Source: Xanthobacteraceae bacterium
Lineage (GTDB): Bacteria; Pseudomonadota; Alphaproteobacteria; Rhizobiales; Xanthobacteraceae
Direction of reading: 5' to 3'
NCBI GenBank assembly: GCA_022844205.1
Contig: JALHMF010000003.1
Span: 310,001-374,000, forward strand
DNA: 64,000 nt
The notes beneath the pieces are model-generated. The model did not search any database, was not told the DNA's origin, and saw nothing but the letters and a program-made list of their open reading frames with translations. Below are positions 18,039-27,576 of the stretch, one piece after another (position 1 is the first letter of the stretch; each line of letters opens with the position of its first letter). A program made the position numbers and the translations under genes.

Positions 18039-19421
18039 TCAGTGCCGCGTCAGGCGCTCCGCGATGGATTTGCCCGAGGGCGCGATGCCGGTGCGTTCGG
18101 CTTTCAGGTCGAGATTCCAGAATGCGTTCTGGATGAAATGCACGCCGATGTATCTGAAAGGCTCGATTTCCCAGTTGGGCGAGCGGTGATTGACGCAAGG
18201 GAGCCGGGTGATCTCGCTCTGCTTGCCGAGGATCAGGTCGGAGAGCACCCTGCCCGCGAGATTGGTCGTGGCGACGCCATTGCCGACATAGCCCCGGGCA
18301 CTGGCGACACCCTGCCCCGGATCGAACATCATCGTCGGCATGAAATCGCGCGGCGCGCCGAGCGGCCCGCCCCATGCGTGGGTAAAGCGCACGTCCTTCA
18401 GCATGGGAAACCAGTGGCGGACGCTGTCCTGAAACATCGCGATGGTCGGCGCGTGGCGGTCGTATTCGTCTTCGATCCGGGAGCCGAAATGATACGGCGC
18501 GCCGCGCCCGCCGAATAAAATACGTCCGTCGCCGGTCTTCGCCATGTATTCGATCGTGAGGCGGCAGCTGTCGACGCATTCGCGATTGTTCCAGCCGATC
18601 TGCGCCCAGTCGGACGCGGACAAGGGTTCGGTCAGCGTCATCAGCGAATAGACCGGGATCAGTACACGACGGGTTTTCGGCAGTTGCGAGAGGTACGCCT
18701 CGCCCGCGAGCACCAGGGTTTTCGCGCGCACATCGCCACACGGCGTGTGCAGCGCGGGTTTCGATCCGGTGCTGAAATCCGTCACCGGCGTCTGTTCGTA
18801 GATTTTTGCGCCCTTCTTCTCCACCGCCCGCGCCAGTCCGCGCACGAGGCGGCCCGGATGAATGTTGGCGGCATCCTTGTAGAAGACAGCGCCCCGCACG
18901 CCCTCGATCTTCACCCGCGCATCGGCCTGCCCCTTGCTGAGCAACGCCACGCGATCACCCAGACCAAGTCCGGCAAACTCCTCATAGCCCGCCTGCACGG
19001 AGGGCAATTGCTGCGGCCCCCTCGCGACCGTCATGCTCCCCCCGCGCATGAAATGGATGTCGATATTCTCGGCTTTCGCGGCGCGCTCCACTTCGTCCAC
19101 CGAGGCCGCCATCGCGCGATACAGCGCCACCGCCTGCTCGCGGCCGTGATGCTCGGCGATCATCCCGAGGCTCGTCGGAAAATGCGCCGTGCACCAGGAA
19201 CCGTTGCGGCCCGAGGCACCGAAGCCCGCGATTTCCTTTTCGACAATGGCGATTTTCAGCGACGGATTCTTCGCGAGCAGATAGTAGGCGGTCCACAGGC
19301 CCGTATAACCCGCGCCAAGGATCGCCACATCCACGTCGATGGATCCATCCAGCGGTGCGCGCGGCGTGAGATCGTCGCCGCAGGTTTCCAGCCAGAAACT
19401 GTAGGATTTATAGTCTTTCAT
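18039..19421 (-). CDS. FAD-dependent oxidoreductase (DAO/glycine oxidase-like)
   Basis: This 460-residue flavoprotein has the N-terminal dinucleotide-binding motif DVAILGAGYTGLWTAYYL (near residue 30) and the FAD contact IVEKEIAGFGASGRNGSW, typical of amine oxidases of the D-amino acid oxidase fold that oxidise secondary or primary amines (PuuB/sarcosine oxidase-like). The C-terminal region has AWGGPLGAPRDFMP and GYVGNGVATTNLAGRVLSDL, as in that family. The true substrate is unknown. The toxin gene lies 15 bp upstream on the same strand and may share a transcript. Confidence 0.9.
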   Translation of the reverse strand: MKDYKSYSFWLETCGDDLTPRAPLDGSIDVDVAILGAGYTGLWTAYYLLAKNPSLKIAIVEKEIAGFGASGRNGSWCTAHFPTSLGMIAEHHGREQAVALYRAMAASVDEVERAAKAENIDIHFMRGGSMTVARGPQQLPSVQAGYEEFAGLGLGDRVALLSKGQADARVKIEGVRGAVFYKDAANIHPGRLVRGLARAVEKKGAKIYEQTPVTDFSTGSKPALHTPCGDVRAKTLVLAGEAYLSQLPKTRRVLIPVYSLMTLTEPLSASDWAQIGWNNRECVDSCRLTIEYMAKTGDGRILFGGRGAPYHFGSRIEDEYDRHAPTIAMFQDSVRHWFPMLKDVRFTHAWGGPLGAPRDFMPTMMFDPGQGVASARGYVGNGVATTNLAGRVLSDLILGKQSEITRLPCVNHRSPNWEIEPFRYIGVHFIQNAFWNLDLKAERTGIAPSGKSIAERLTRH

Positions 19422-19436
19422 GCGCGGCTGTTGTTC

Positions 19437-19721
19437 CTATTTTTCGCGGCCCTGTGCGCCGTGAACGATCGAAACAATTACAATCTCGTTGCGTGCTTCA
19501 TATACCTTGTAGACGATGATGTAAGGCAATTCGAGGAGTTCACGCGTGTCCTCAACTACTCCGGGCCTGCCCATGTGTGCGAGACAGTCCAACTCCAGCA
19601 GATTGATCCGGCCGCGAATGCGCGACAGCATATCCGCCGCTGCAGATGGGCTATCTTTCACAATCCATGAAAAAATACGATCCAGATCATCTTCCGCAGC
19701 CTGCCGGAAGATGACCTTCAT
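19437..19721 (-). CDS. RelE/ParE-family toxin
   Basis: This 94-residue protein has the ParE/RelE fold signature: KVIFRQAAEDDLDRIFSWI at the N-terminus, a middle RINLLELDCLAHMGRPG, and YIIVYKVYEARNEIVIVSIVHGAQGRE at the C-terminus. ParE members poison gyrase and RelE members cut ribosome-bound mRNA; the HGAQGRE ending and overall layout favour ParE-like, but this is not decisive. The start overlaps the stop of the upstream antitoxin by four bases. Confidence 0.88.
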   Translation of the reverse strand: MKVIFRQAAEDDLDRIFSWIVKDSPSAAADMLSRIRGRINLLELDCLAHMGRPGVVEDTRELLELPYIIVYKVYEARNEIVIVSIVHGAQGREK

Positions 19722-19948
19722 ACACCGTAGCGGCTGCGAAGACGCTCATTGAATTCAGCGAGCGTCAGTGTCTCCGGATCGCTTTCCGAAAGCCTACGCC
19801 GTACTTCGGCGGCCTGCTCATCGGTCAGCCGCAACGAGCTGTTGTCCTGTTCTTCCATAAGCTGCACGACATGCGCGACATCGGCCTGACGCTCCGGGGG
19901 CCAGGTCAGCACACGATCGAGTATCTTCTTCACTTGTGCCTTCGTCAT
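19718..19948 (-). CDS. Type II antitoxin (ParD/RelB-like)
   Basis: This acidic 76-residue protein precedes the toxin and overlaps it by four bases. Its C-terminal part, DPETLTLAEFNERLRSRYG, looks like the toxin-binding tail of small antitoxins. The N-terminal part (MTKAQVKKILDRVLTWPPERQADV) is common in rhizobial antitoxins. I placed the start at the internal ATG 19948; the longer open frame upstream lacks a good ribosome-binding site. Such antitoxins usually repress their own promoter. Confidence 0.82.
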   Translation of the reverse strand: MTKAQVKKILDRVLTWPPERQADVAHVVQLMEEQDNSSLRLTDEQAAEVRRRLSESDPETLTLAEFNERLRSRYGV

Positions 19949-20023
19949 ACCGTCTAATATAGCACATCTGCCCTTCTCCAATACGAGCTTTCGCGGAGCT
20001 GCGCGGAGAGAAACCGGCGCGGC

Positions 20024-20048
20024 AAAAAAAGGCGCCATCGCTGGCGCC
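20024..20048 (-). terminator. Rho-independent terminator, minus strand
   Basis: The perfect stem TGGCGCC/GGCGCCA with a four-base loop is followed on the minus strand by TTTTTTT. It sits between the structured segment and the antitoxin gene. Confidence 0.8.
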
Positions 20049-20083
20049 CTGAAAGTGGGTATTTGGGAGACTTCACTTCGCAG

Positions 20084-20254
20084 TCACTTCCTTCGAAAAC
20101 TGAGGTGGCCGGCGGTGGTCGGTTCGAGGAGGCCTCTCTATGCCGTCCGCCCGCCGGCCGAACCCCACGGACCCAGGAGATGCGGCGGACCTGAGCGAAC
20201 CGCAGGGTAATCTTCGAACCAAAAATTGCCGGCTCGATTTCGGTTTCGGTTTCG
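20084..20254 (+). ncRNA. Candidate structured RNA with bubble-and-stem shape
   Basis: A non-coding stretch folds on paper into a long hairpin. Helices are 20094-20106 with 20237-20248 (several G-U pairs), GCCGGC 20108-20113 with 20228-20233, GGTTCGAGGA 20121-20130 with 20211-20220, and GTCCGCC 20145-20151 with 20184-20190. A large internal bubble (14 and 20 bases) lies between the last two. The overall shape recalls 6S RNA, but I cannot match the sequence to a known family. G-U pairs favour the plus strand, whereas two minus-strand terminators flank the region, so strand and ends are uncertain. Confidence 0.45.
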
Positions 20255-20285
20255 ACGCTACGGATGCGAAGCGCGCGCTGCAATG

Positions 20286-20309
20286 AAAAAGGGCCGCGAG
20301 CGGCCCCCG
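20286..20309 (-). terminator. Rho-independent terminator, minus strand
   Basis: The stem GGGGCCGCTCGCGGCCC is followed on the minus strand by TTTTT. It probably ends the divK-pleD transcript, about 215 bp beyond the pleD stop and past the family A repeat. Confidence 0.75.
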
Positions 20310-20410
20310 ATCTGCAAACGGCGTGAACTTATAACCTTAAATTTGAAAGTTAAGCGCGATGCTTAATCGGGGGCCCAATCCGCCTCATCAAGCGCCGGCT
20401 GATTCAATCC

Positions 20411-20504
20411 GTCACCCTGAGGTGCGAGCGAAGCGAGCCTCGAAGGGCGACAGCCCCGGCCGTTCATCCTTCGAGGGCCGCTAGCGCGGCCACCTCAGGA
20501 TGAC
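20411..20504. repeat. Dispersed palindromic repeat, family A copy 3
   Basis: The element starts GTCACCCTGAGGTGCGAGCG and ends CCACCTCAGGATGAC, with internal CCTCGAAGGG and CATCCTTCGAGG units. It lies just past pleD. Copy 4 at 29476 is the closest relative in this window. Confidence 0.8.
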
Positions 20505-20524
20505 GGGATAAACAAAAGCTGAAT

Positions 20525-21898
<1,374 letters not shown>

Positions 21899-21899
21899 G

Positions 21900-22271
21900 T
21901 CAGTTATCCTTCACAAAATGACGGACGGTTTCCAGAAACTTGGAAACGGAAATCGGCTTCGAGAGATACGCCTCGCAGCCACCCTCGCGGATGCGTTCCT
22001 CATCGCCCTTCATGGCGAAAGCGGTGACGGCGACCACGGGGATCGAGCGAAGCTCTTCATCATCCTTGATCCACTTCGTCACTTCGAGGCCCGAGACTTC
22101 GGGCAACTGGATATCCATCAGAATGAGATCGGGGCGATGCTTGCGCGCAAGATCGAGCGCCTCGATCCCGTTGCGGGTCTCGATCGTCGCATACCCGTGC
22201 GCTTCCAAGAGATCGTGAAAGAGCTTCATATTCAGCTCGTTGTCCTCCACGATCAGGACAGTTTTCGCCAT
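21900..22271 (-). CDS. divK: Single-domain response regulator DivK
   Basis: DivK is a free-standing receiver protein in the PleC/DivJ phosphorelay that governs cell-cycle polarity. The 123 residues have acidic-pocket Asp10, phosphorylation site Asp53 ([11 protein letters not shown]), the Thr of VTAFAMKGD and the Lys of LSKPISV, and no output domain. The start was set at the ATG before [13 protein letters not shown]; an upstream in-frame ATG would add ten residues of unlikely sequence. It is the first gene of the divK-pleD unit. Confidence 0.95.
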   Translation of the reverse strand: MAKTVLIVEDNELNMKLFHDLLEAHGYATIETRNGIEALDLARKHRPDLILMDIQLPEVSGLEVTKWIKDDEELRSIPVVAVTAFAMKGDEERIREGGCEAYLSKPISVSKFLETVRHFVKDN

Positions 22272-22443
22272 TCGCTCCGTCCCGGTCCGTTTACGCCCCA
22301 AGGCAGCCCGCGCTCGCGTCCGATGATCCTGCGATTCGCGCTTGCCGCCGATTGTTTTTTCTCGCCGGCCCCCTAGGGTTCGGCCGGGATTGCTTCTTCG
22401 GCAACCTCCGGCAATCTACGCCGCATTCCTTACAGAAAGGGTA

Positions 22444-22734
22444 ATGCCGGTGAGGACTCGCAGCCCTGAACCGTCCCAAGACGAGGCGGAAACCATTGCC
22501 GTTCAGTCCTTGAATTGGTTGGCAACGGATTTTGAACGCCTAGGGCGTTTTATGGGCGAGACCGGACTTTCGCCCGAAACCATGCGGAGAGCGGCCGCAG
22601 ACCCGGCTTTCCTCGCCTGCGTGCTCGAATATCTAATCAAGAACGAGACCATCCTGATCGAGTTCGCGTCGGAACTGGGGCTGGAGCCCATGCAGGTTGC
22701 AACGGCACACGCCCGCCTCACGCCGGCGGGCTAA
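22444..22734 (+). CDS. DUF3572 family protein
   Basis: This 96-residue acidic helical protein contains AVQSLNWLATDFERLGRF, GLSPETMRRAAADPAFLACVLEYL and EALAL-type helices, matching the DUF3572 family found beside divK in Rhizobiales. Its function is unknown. It is divergent from divK, and the 172-bp gap between the two starts should carry both promoters. Confidence 0.88.
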   Translation: MPVRTRSPEPSQDEAETIAVQSLNWLATDFERLGRFMGETGLSPETMRRAAADPAFLACVLEYLIKNETILIEFASELGLEPMQVATAHARLTPAG

Positions 22735-22742
22735 AGAGGGCC

Positions 22743-25184
22743 TTATCGGGCCACTCGCCCGCGGATCAGCACGTCGAAGGTGGAGTTCCGCCAGTTACTG
22801 TAGTCGAAGCCGCTGACCTCGCCGATCTTTTCCGGCTTCAGGCCGAGGGCCGCCGCCCGTTCGGCGAAGGCAGACCGCTGGCGGCTCTCGACGAAGGCAA
22901 CCCGGCATTCATCCGGCTTCAGGAAATCCGCCGCCCCTTCCGCTGACGCAAGCAGTGTATTGGTCCCGCCATAGAAAATGAGATTGGGCTCCGCATATCC
23001 AGCCGCCGCAACGCGCGGCAGCACGCAAGGCGCGGCCCGCGATGCAGCCACAAGCTCACGCGCAATCGCAAGTCCCTTCATCTGCGGGAGCGCGGTGTAT
23101 AGCGCCGTCGAACTGCCGATGGCCGCAAGCAGCGAGAGCACAAACGCGGTTTCGGACTGTCCACGCAGGAACTGCCATGCAGCAAAGCTGGCAAGGCCGA
23201 CTGCGAACACCACCGCGCCAAAGAACTCTAGCTCGAGCGGGCCATCGAACTTGAACGCCAGATATCCGATTGCGAGTGCAAGCGCCGCTGCAAAAGCTGG
23301 CCATAGCAGGCCAACGAACTGTGCTCGCCTCTCGACCACTACATGTCGATCCAGCATCAATGCGATCAAAATGGCGATGCCGGGATAGAGCGGCAGTACA
23401 TAATGCGGCAGCTTGGTCACCACGAGTTCGAACATGATCCATGCCGGAACAATCCATGCGATCAGGAAGAATACGCAGCGGTCGGAACGGTTGATCCATG
23501 CAAAGGCTGTCGCCTGCGGCGCAAGGATCGCGGCCGGCCAGAAACTGACCCAGAACAGCAGCCAGAAATATCCGGGCGGCCCCCAATGGCCTTCCGCCGG
23601 CTGCAGCAGGCGGCTCATCAGGTCGCCGCTCACCGAACGCGTGAAGAAGGCGCCTTTGGTTTGCAGGTAGATCGCGAGATACCAGGGCGCGATCAGCACC
23701 GCGATCCACAGAACCCCCGCAAGCGGCTTCAAGCGCATCAGCCAACGTGCGGAGCGCTCGCGAACCACGAGGGCGGCAATCGCAAGACCCAAGATGGTGA
23801 TAATAATCGGCCCCTTCAGCAGCAGCGAACAGCCGACTCCGGTCCAAAATATTCCGGCGAGGCCCCATGCCGTAAGCTTCGATGACACAGTTCTATCGTG
23901 ATGCAGATAAATATAGGCCAGCGCACCGAATGAAGCCGTGGACGCAAGCATCATCGATGCATCGATGGTCGCGATCCGCGCCTCTACCCCGACCAGACTC
24001 GATGCGCCAAGCGCAAGGCCCGCGAGCAATGCGTTCCGGCGCGAAACAAATGCGAGCGCGATCCAGTAGGTCAGCAGCACCGAACCGATCGCCGCGAACA
24101 GCGACGGCAAACGGTAAATTTCAATGCGGTTCCGGGCATTCTCAACGCCGAGCGCTTCCGCTGCCTTCACTGCACCCGCCTGCAACCAATACACGCCAAC
24201 CGGCTTCCGGTAGCGCGTCGCTCCCTGCAAGCGAATGTCCACGTAATCGGCTGTCTCCACCATCTGCTTCGCGGGCTGAGCGAAGCGGCTCTCGTCGCGA
24301 CTCGTGACCGGCAGCGAAGAAAAGCCTTGCAGGAAGAAAAACAGGGACGCGATCAGCAGCACCGATGCGGCGCGAAAATGCGTGGCTGTGATCCAGTCAA
24401 GAATTTCGCCGATTTTCTCGGGCAGACTGACGACACCAGCAGTCCGCGAAGGGATGTTTCCTTCCGCTCCTGCAATTGCCACCGCGGGGAAGAGCAACAG
24501 ACGCGCAAGAAACACGAGTCCGCTCGCCAGCATGAGGATCGGCCAGTGGATTTCATGCATCAGCCAAGGTTTCAGCTGGTGGCTTTCGATCACAACCCCT
24601 TCGAGCGTCTCGATCGTGAAGAAGAGAATGCCGACCAGCGCGATCGGTGCCGCTTCCCGCTGGAGTACAGCGCTCCACGAAAACCGGTTCGGTGGAGCAA
24701 TCCAAAGCGAAAAACTCGGGAAGAACGCAGGCACCTTCGTTGCGCGCATTAATGCTGGGGCGTCGAGTGTTGCGGATAGTAGCTCGTCGTCGAGCGCAAT
24801 CCGGTGCCGATAGTAGATAGCGGCAGTGATGGCAGCGAGGAAGGTGAACAGAGCGCTCTTGAACAACAGCACGAGCGAAAGAAAGATCAGCACGTTCGCC
24901 AGATAGAGCGGATACCGGACAACGGAATGGATGCCGCTTTGTAACCGCTCGGACTTGCCATCAGGGAGCGTATATCCCGCATCCAAAACGCGGATCAGAA
25001 GCCCCGCAATCGCAAGGCTAAGGCAGAACAGATCCCAGATCTCCTCGCCGAAGTCGCCGATTGCGCCGGTCATCCATCCGGAGTGCACGAATGCATAAAT
25101 CGCAAACGGCAAAAGAAGAAGGCTGAACCAGAAACGCATCCGGCCTAGCGAGAGCTCGCCGCCGTCAACTCCACTACGCGTCAT
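22743..25184 (-). CDS. Membrane fusion: ICMT/PEMT-like methyltransferase domain plus ArnT-type glycosyltransferase
   Basis: This 813-residue polytopic protein has residues 1-250 resembling small membrane methyltransferases of the isoprenylcysteine/phospholipid type (SGIHSVVRYPLYLANVLI, then LDDELL). Residues 280 to about 700 are an ArnT/PMT-type glycosyltransferase with SLPVTSRDESRFAQPAKQM near the start, where the catalytic acidic residue lies, and about ten helices. ArnT-like enzymes transfer sugars from undecaprenyl-phosphate carriers to lipid A or other envelope molecules. Substrates here are unknown. ATG 25184 follows GGGAA. The join of the two domains is unusual. Confidence 0.85.
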   Translation of the reverse strand: MTRSGVDGGELSLGRMRFWFSLLLLPFAIYAFVHSGWMTGAIGDFGEEIWDLFCLSLAIAGLLIRVLDAGYTLPDGKSERLQSGIHSVVRYPLYLANVLIFLSLVLLFKSALFTFLAAITAAIYYRHRIALDDELLSATLDAPALMRATKVPAFFPSFSLWIAPPNRFSWSAVLQREAAPIALVGILFFTIETLEGVVIESHQLKPWLMHEIHWPILMLASGLVFLARLLLFPAVAIAGAEGNIPSRTAGVVSLPEKIGEILDWITATHFRAASVLLIASLFFFLQGFSSLPVTSRDESRFAQPAKQMVETADYVDIRLQGATRYRKPVGVYWLQAGAVKAAEALGVENARNRIEIYRLPSLFAAIGSVLLTYWIALAFVSRRNALLAGLALGASSLVGVEARIATIDASMMLASTASFGALAYIYLHHDRTVSSKLTAWGLAGIFWTGVGCSLLLKGPIIITILGLAIAALVVRERSARWLMRLKPLAGVLWIAVLIAPWYLAIYLQTKGAFFTRSVSGDLMSRLLQPAEGHWGPPGYFWLLFWVSFWPAAILAPQATAFAWINRSDRCVFFLIAWIVPAWIMFELVVTKLPHYVLPLYPGIAILIALMLDRHVVVERRAQFVGLLWPAFAAALALAIGYLAFKFDGPLELEFFGAVVFAVGLASFAAWQFLRGQSETAFVLSLLAAIGSSTALYTALPQMKGLAIARELVAASRAAPCVLPRVAAAGYAEPNLIFYGGTNTLLASAEGAADFLKPDECRVAFVESRQRSAFAERAAALGLKPEKIGEVSGFDYSNWRNSTFDVLIRGRVAR

Positions 25185-25345
25185 CACAATTTCCCGGCCG
25201 AAAGATCCTTTTGTGGGTCTAGACCCCGCCCCGAATGCAAACAAGACAAACTGCCCGATAGCGGCAACTGGGCGCAGAGGGATTTACGCCATTTTTATTC
25301 AGCAGGTCGAATTGCAGGCGTTCGGGAGAACCGGTTGCAAGAAAG

Positions 25346-26182
25346 CTATTTCTTGCAGGGTGCCGCCTTCAGGAACTCGACGCTCTTCAGTTCGCCCTTC
25401 AGAGCGAAGCCGCCGTAGTCGAGCTTGAGCGCACGGCTGACACCGTTTTCATAAAGGTCGAAGCCAAGCACATAGGCCGGCGTGCGCTCACCGGCACCCT
25501 GCTCGAAATAACTCACCGTCACCGGATAGCGCTTGATGGCGCTCAATTCGGGTTTCTTCGCGGGGTCTTCCTCAGGAGCGGCATTGGTACCGGCTCCGAT
25601 AATGGAAAGCGTGTCATAGACCTTCTTGCCGTCCGGTGAACCGTCATAGACCTTGGCTTCGAGGATGGTCTGACCAGCACTGCCCGCCTCGATCAATTTC
25701 TTCAGGTGCTCGGTCGGCAACAGGATGGGTCCCTTCAACGGGAATGGATTGGATTTTGGCTTCGCGAGCCGCACCTGAAAACCGCCGTCCTTTGCCCGCT
25801 CGACTGAGCCGTCCACATCGTCCTTCAGATCCTGATTGACAAAATTCTGCGTCTTGAAGCGGAAGGATTTGGCGTCGCCGCCCTCCCAGGTGATGCTCCG
25901 AAGATCGCTCATCGTCTCCCGGCCCTCGCCGGAATCGAGACGCGTCACCTGCCGGAGCGTGATCGCATAGCCCTGACACGCATTGCCCGTGATCTCGAAC
26001 GCGATTCTTCCCTGTGCGCGGTCGATCTTGCTACCGGACTTGCCGGGGTCGATCGAGAGTTCGTAGACGGCCCGATGGGGCACCAGCACCGGCTGTGCTT
26101 GAGCGGCCGGCGCGGCAGGCAGGATCGCGGCAAGCGCGGCCGCGGACAGAAACAGCACTCTGGGCAGATTGCGCGGGAGCAT
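25346..26182 (-). CDS. eipB: Envelope integrity protein EipB (DUF1849)
   Basis: EipB is a periplasmic beta-spiral protein that maintains the envelope in Brucella and relatives. The 278-residue precursor has a signal peptide ending in PAAQA, then VLVPHRAVYELSI, the family's opening. Two cysteines remain after cleavage, one in NACQGYAI and one three residues from the C-terminus (APCKK), placed like the Brucella disulfide. The start was set at ATG 26182 behind AAAGGA; the longer frame upstream does not look like protein. It may be cotranscribed with the downstream glycosyltransferase fusion. Confidence 0.92.
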   Translation of the reverse strand: MLPRNLPRVLFLSAAALAAILPAAPAAQAQPVLVPHRAVYELSIDPGKSGSKIDRAQGRIAFEITGNACQGYAITLRQVTRLDSGEGRETMSDLRSITWEGGDAKSFRFKTQNFVNQDLKDDVDGSVERAKDGGFQVRLAKPKSNPFPLKGPILLPTEHLKKLIEAGSAGQTILEAKVYDGSPDGKKVYDTLSIIGAGTNAAPEEDPAKKPELSAIKRYPVTVSYFEQGAGERTPAYVLGFDLYENGVSRALKLDYGGFALKGELKSVEFLKAAPCKK

Positions 26183-26327
26183 TACGATTCCTTTGGGAGG
26201 CAATGGAAACAATAAAACCGGGACGAGGAATGCACAACCGATCCTGCCGTCACGAAATGGCGATAAAACGGCCAGTTGCGGGTGCGGGGCCAATCGTCCA
26301 AGACTGAAGGAAACAAGGGAGAAAGAC

Positions 26328-26792
26328 ATGGCGGGCAAGATCGATGCGCGGCTGGCGGAACTTGGAATTGTCTTGCCCTCGCCGCCTTCCCCGGCCGCCA
26401 ATTACGTGCCGACGGTGCGAACCGGCTCGCTGCTGGTCTGCTCCGGACAGGTCTCCGCCGCTCCCGGCGGCCAGGCCGTGAAGGGCAAGCTCGGCGCCGA
26501 ATTGACGCTCGAACAGGGGCAGGAAGCCGCCCGCATCTGCGCGATCAATCTGATCGCACAGGCGAAGGCCGCGCTTGGCGACCTCGACAAGATCAAGCGC
26601 TGCGTGCGTCTTGGCGGCTTCATCAATTCAACGCCCACCTTCGCGCAACTTCCCTTGGTTATGAACGGCGCCTCGGACCTGATGGTCGAAATCTTCGGCG
26701 ATGCCGGCCGCCATGCCCGCACGACCGTGGGCGTGGCCGAGCTTCCCTCCGATGCAGCAGTGGAAGTGGAAGCGATCTTTGAAGTCAGTTAA
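26328..26792 (+). CDS. RidA/YjgF-family protein
   Basis: This 154-residue protein of the RidA superfamily, whose members clear reactive enamine/imine intermediates, belongs to the longer YjgF-like subgroup. Motifs are GSLLVCSGQVSAAPGG near residue 30 and RTTVGVAELPSDAAVEVEAI at the end. The active-site arginine typical of true RidA (RxxV/I near 105) is read as RTTVGV. The start follows an AAGGGAG site. The next gene begins inside its last codons, so translation is coupled. Confidence 0.88.
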   Translation: MAGKIDARLAELGIVLPSPPSPAANYVPTVRTGSLLVCSGQVSAAPGGQAVKGKLGAELTLEQGQEAARICAINLIAQAKAALGDLDKIKRCVRLGGFINSTPTFAQLPLVMNGASDLMVEIFGDAGRHARTTVGVAELPSDAAVEVEAIFEVS

Positions 26793-27540
26793 CCCGGTTT
26801 TCTACACCCTCGACTGGCTCGTCGAAAAACCCCTCGCACATCGGGGCCTGCACGGCAACGGCCTGATCGAGAACACGCTGGCTGCGGCGCGCGCCGCCGT
26901 CGCCGGAAATTACGGCATCGAATGCGACGTGCTGCTGTCGAAAGACGGGGAAATTTTCGTCTTTCACGACAACACGCTCGACCGGCTGACCGGAGAGAAG
27001 GGACCTTTCTCCGCGCGCACGGCCCCAGAACTGAAGCGCATTTCCCTCAAGGGCAGCGATGAGAAAATCCCGACCCTGAAGCAATTGCTCGATACGGTCG
27101 CCGGACGCGTGCCGCTGGTGATCGAGCTGAAGAGCGACTGGGATGGCAGCGAATTGCTCGCCGCAAAACTAGCCGAACAACTCGTGCACTATGCGGGCCC
27201 GGTCGCGGCGATGTCGTTCGATCCGGTTCTCGTGAACGCACTGCGCAAGGTGGCGCCCGGCCTTCCGCGCGGGATTGTCGCCGAATGGAAATACAAAGAC
27301 TCCGAATGGCCGGGACTTTCCTGGGGATCGCGGTGGAAGCTCGCCTATCTTCTGCACATCCTCACCACCAAGCCGCATTTCGTCTCGTACAGCGTGAACG
27401 ACCTGCCCGCGATCGCCCCGCTGATCGCCAAACACGGGCTCGGCATGAAGCTCCTTTGCTGGACCGTGCGAAGCGAGAAGCAACGGAAGCGAGCTTTGTG
27501 GTGGGCAGACCAGATCACGTTCGAGAATTTCCGGCCTTAA
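26779..27540 (+). CDS. Glycerophosphodiester phosphodiesterase family protein
   Basis: This 253-residue GDPD TIM-barrel protein cleaves glycerophosphodiesters to glycerol-3-phosphate and an alcohol. The catalytic signature starts LAHRGLHGNGLIENTLAA (HRG...EN), with ECDVLLSKDGEIFVFHD carrying the metal-binding ExD and the second histidine. There is no signal peptide, so it is probably cytosolic. I chose TTG 26779 after GGAAG, which overlaps the RidA-like gene by 14 bp; an ATG at 26752 is possible. Confidence 0.9.
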   Translation: MKSVNPVFYTLDWLVEKPLAHRGLHGNGLIENTLAAARAAVAGNYGIECDVLLSKDGEIFVFHDNTLDRLTGEKGPFSARTAPELKRISLKGSDEKIPTLKQLLDTVAGRVPLVIELKSDWDGSELLAAKLAEQLVHYAGPVAAMSFDPVLVNALRKVAPGLPRGIVAEWKYKDSEWPGLSWGSRWKLAYLLHILTTKPHFVSYSVNDLPAIAPLIAKHGLGMKLLCWTVRSEKQRKRALWWADQITFENFRP

Positions 27541-27576
27541 ATTCGGTGCGGATTTCTGGTTTGCTTGCTTCCAGAC

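Noticed and set aside
20121-20220. tRNA-like GGTTCGA stretch
   Set aside because: The segment resembles a T-loop but no acceptor, D or anticodon arms can be drawn; it pairs instead with 20211-20220.
19954-20283. 109-codon minus-strand open frame over the structured segment
   Set aside because: No ribosome-binding site and no family motif; the strong inverted repeats explain the sequence better.
25336-25355. Terminator at the eipB end
   Set aside because: GCAAGAAA/TTTCTTGC forms a perfect eight-base hairpin over the eipB stop codon but is not GC-rich and has no T-run, so termination is not supported.
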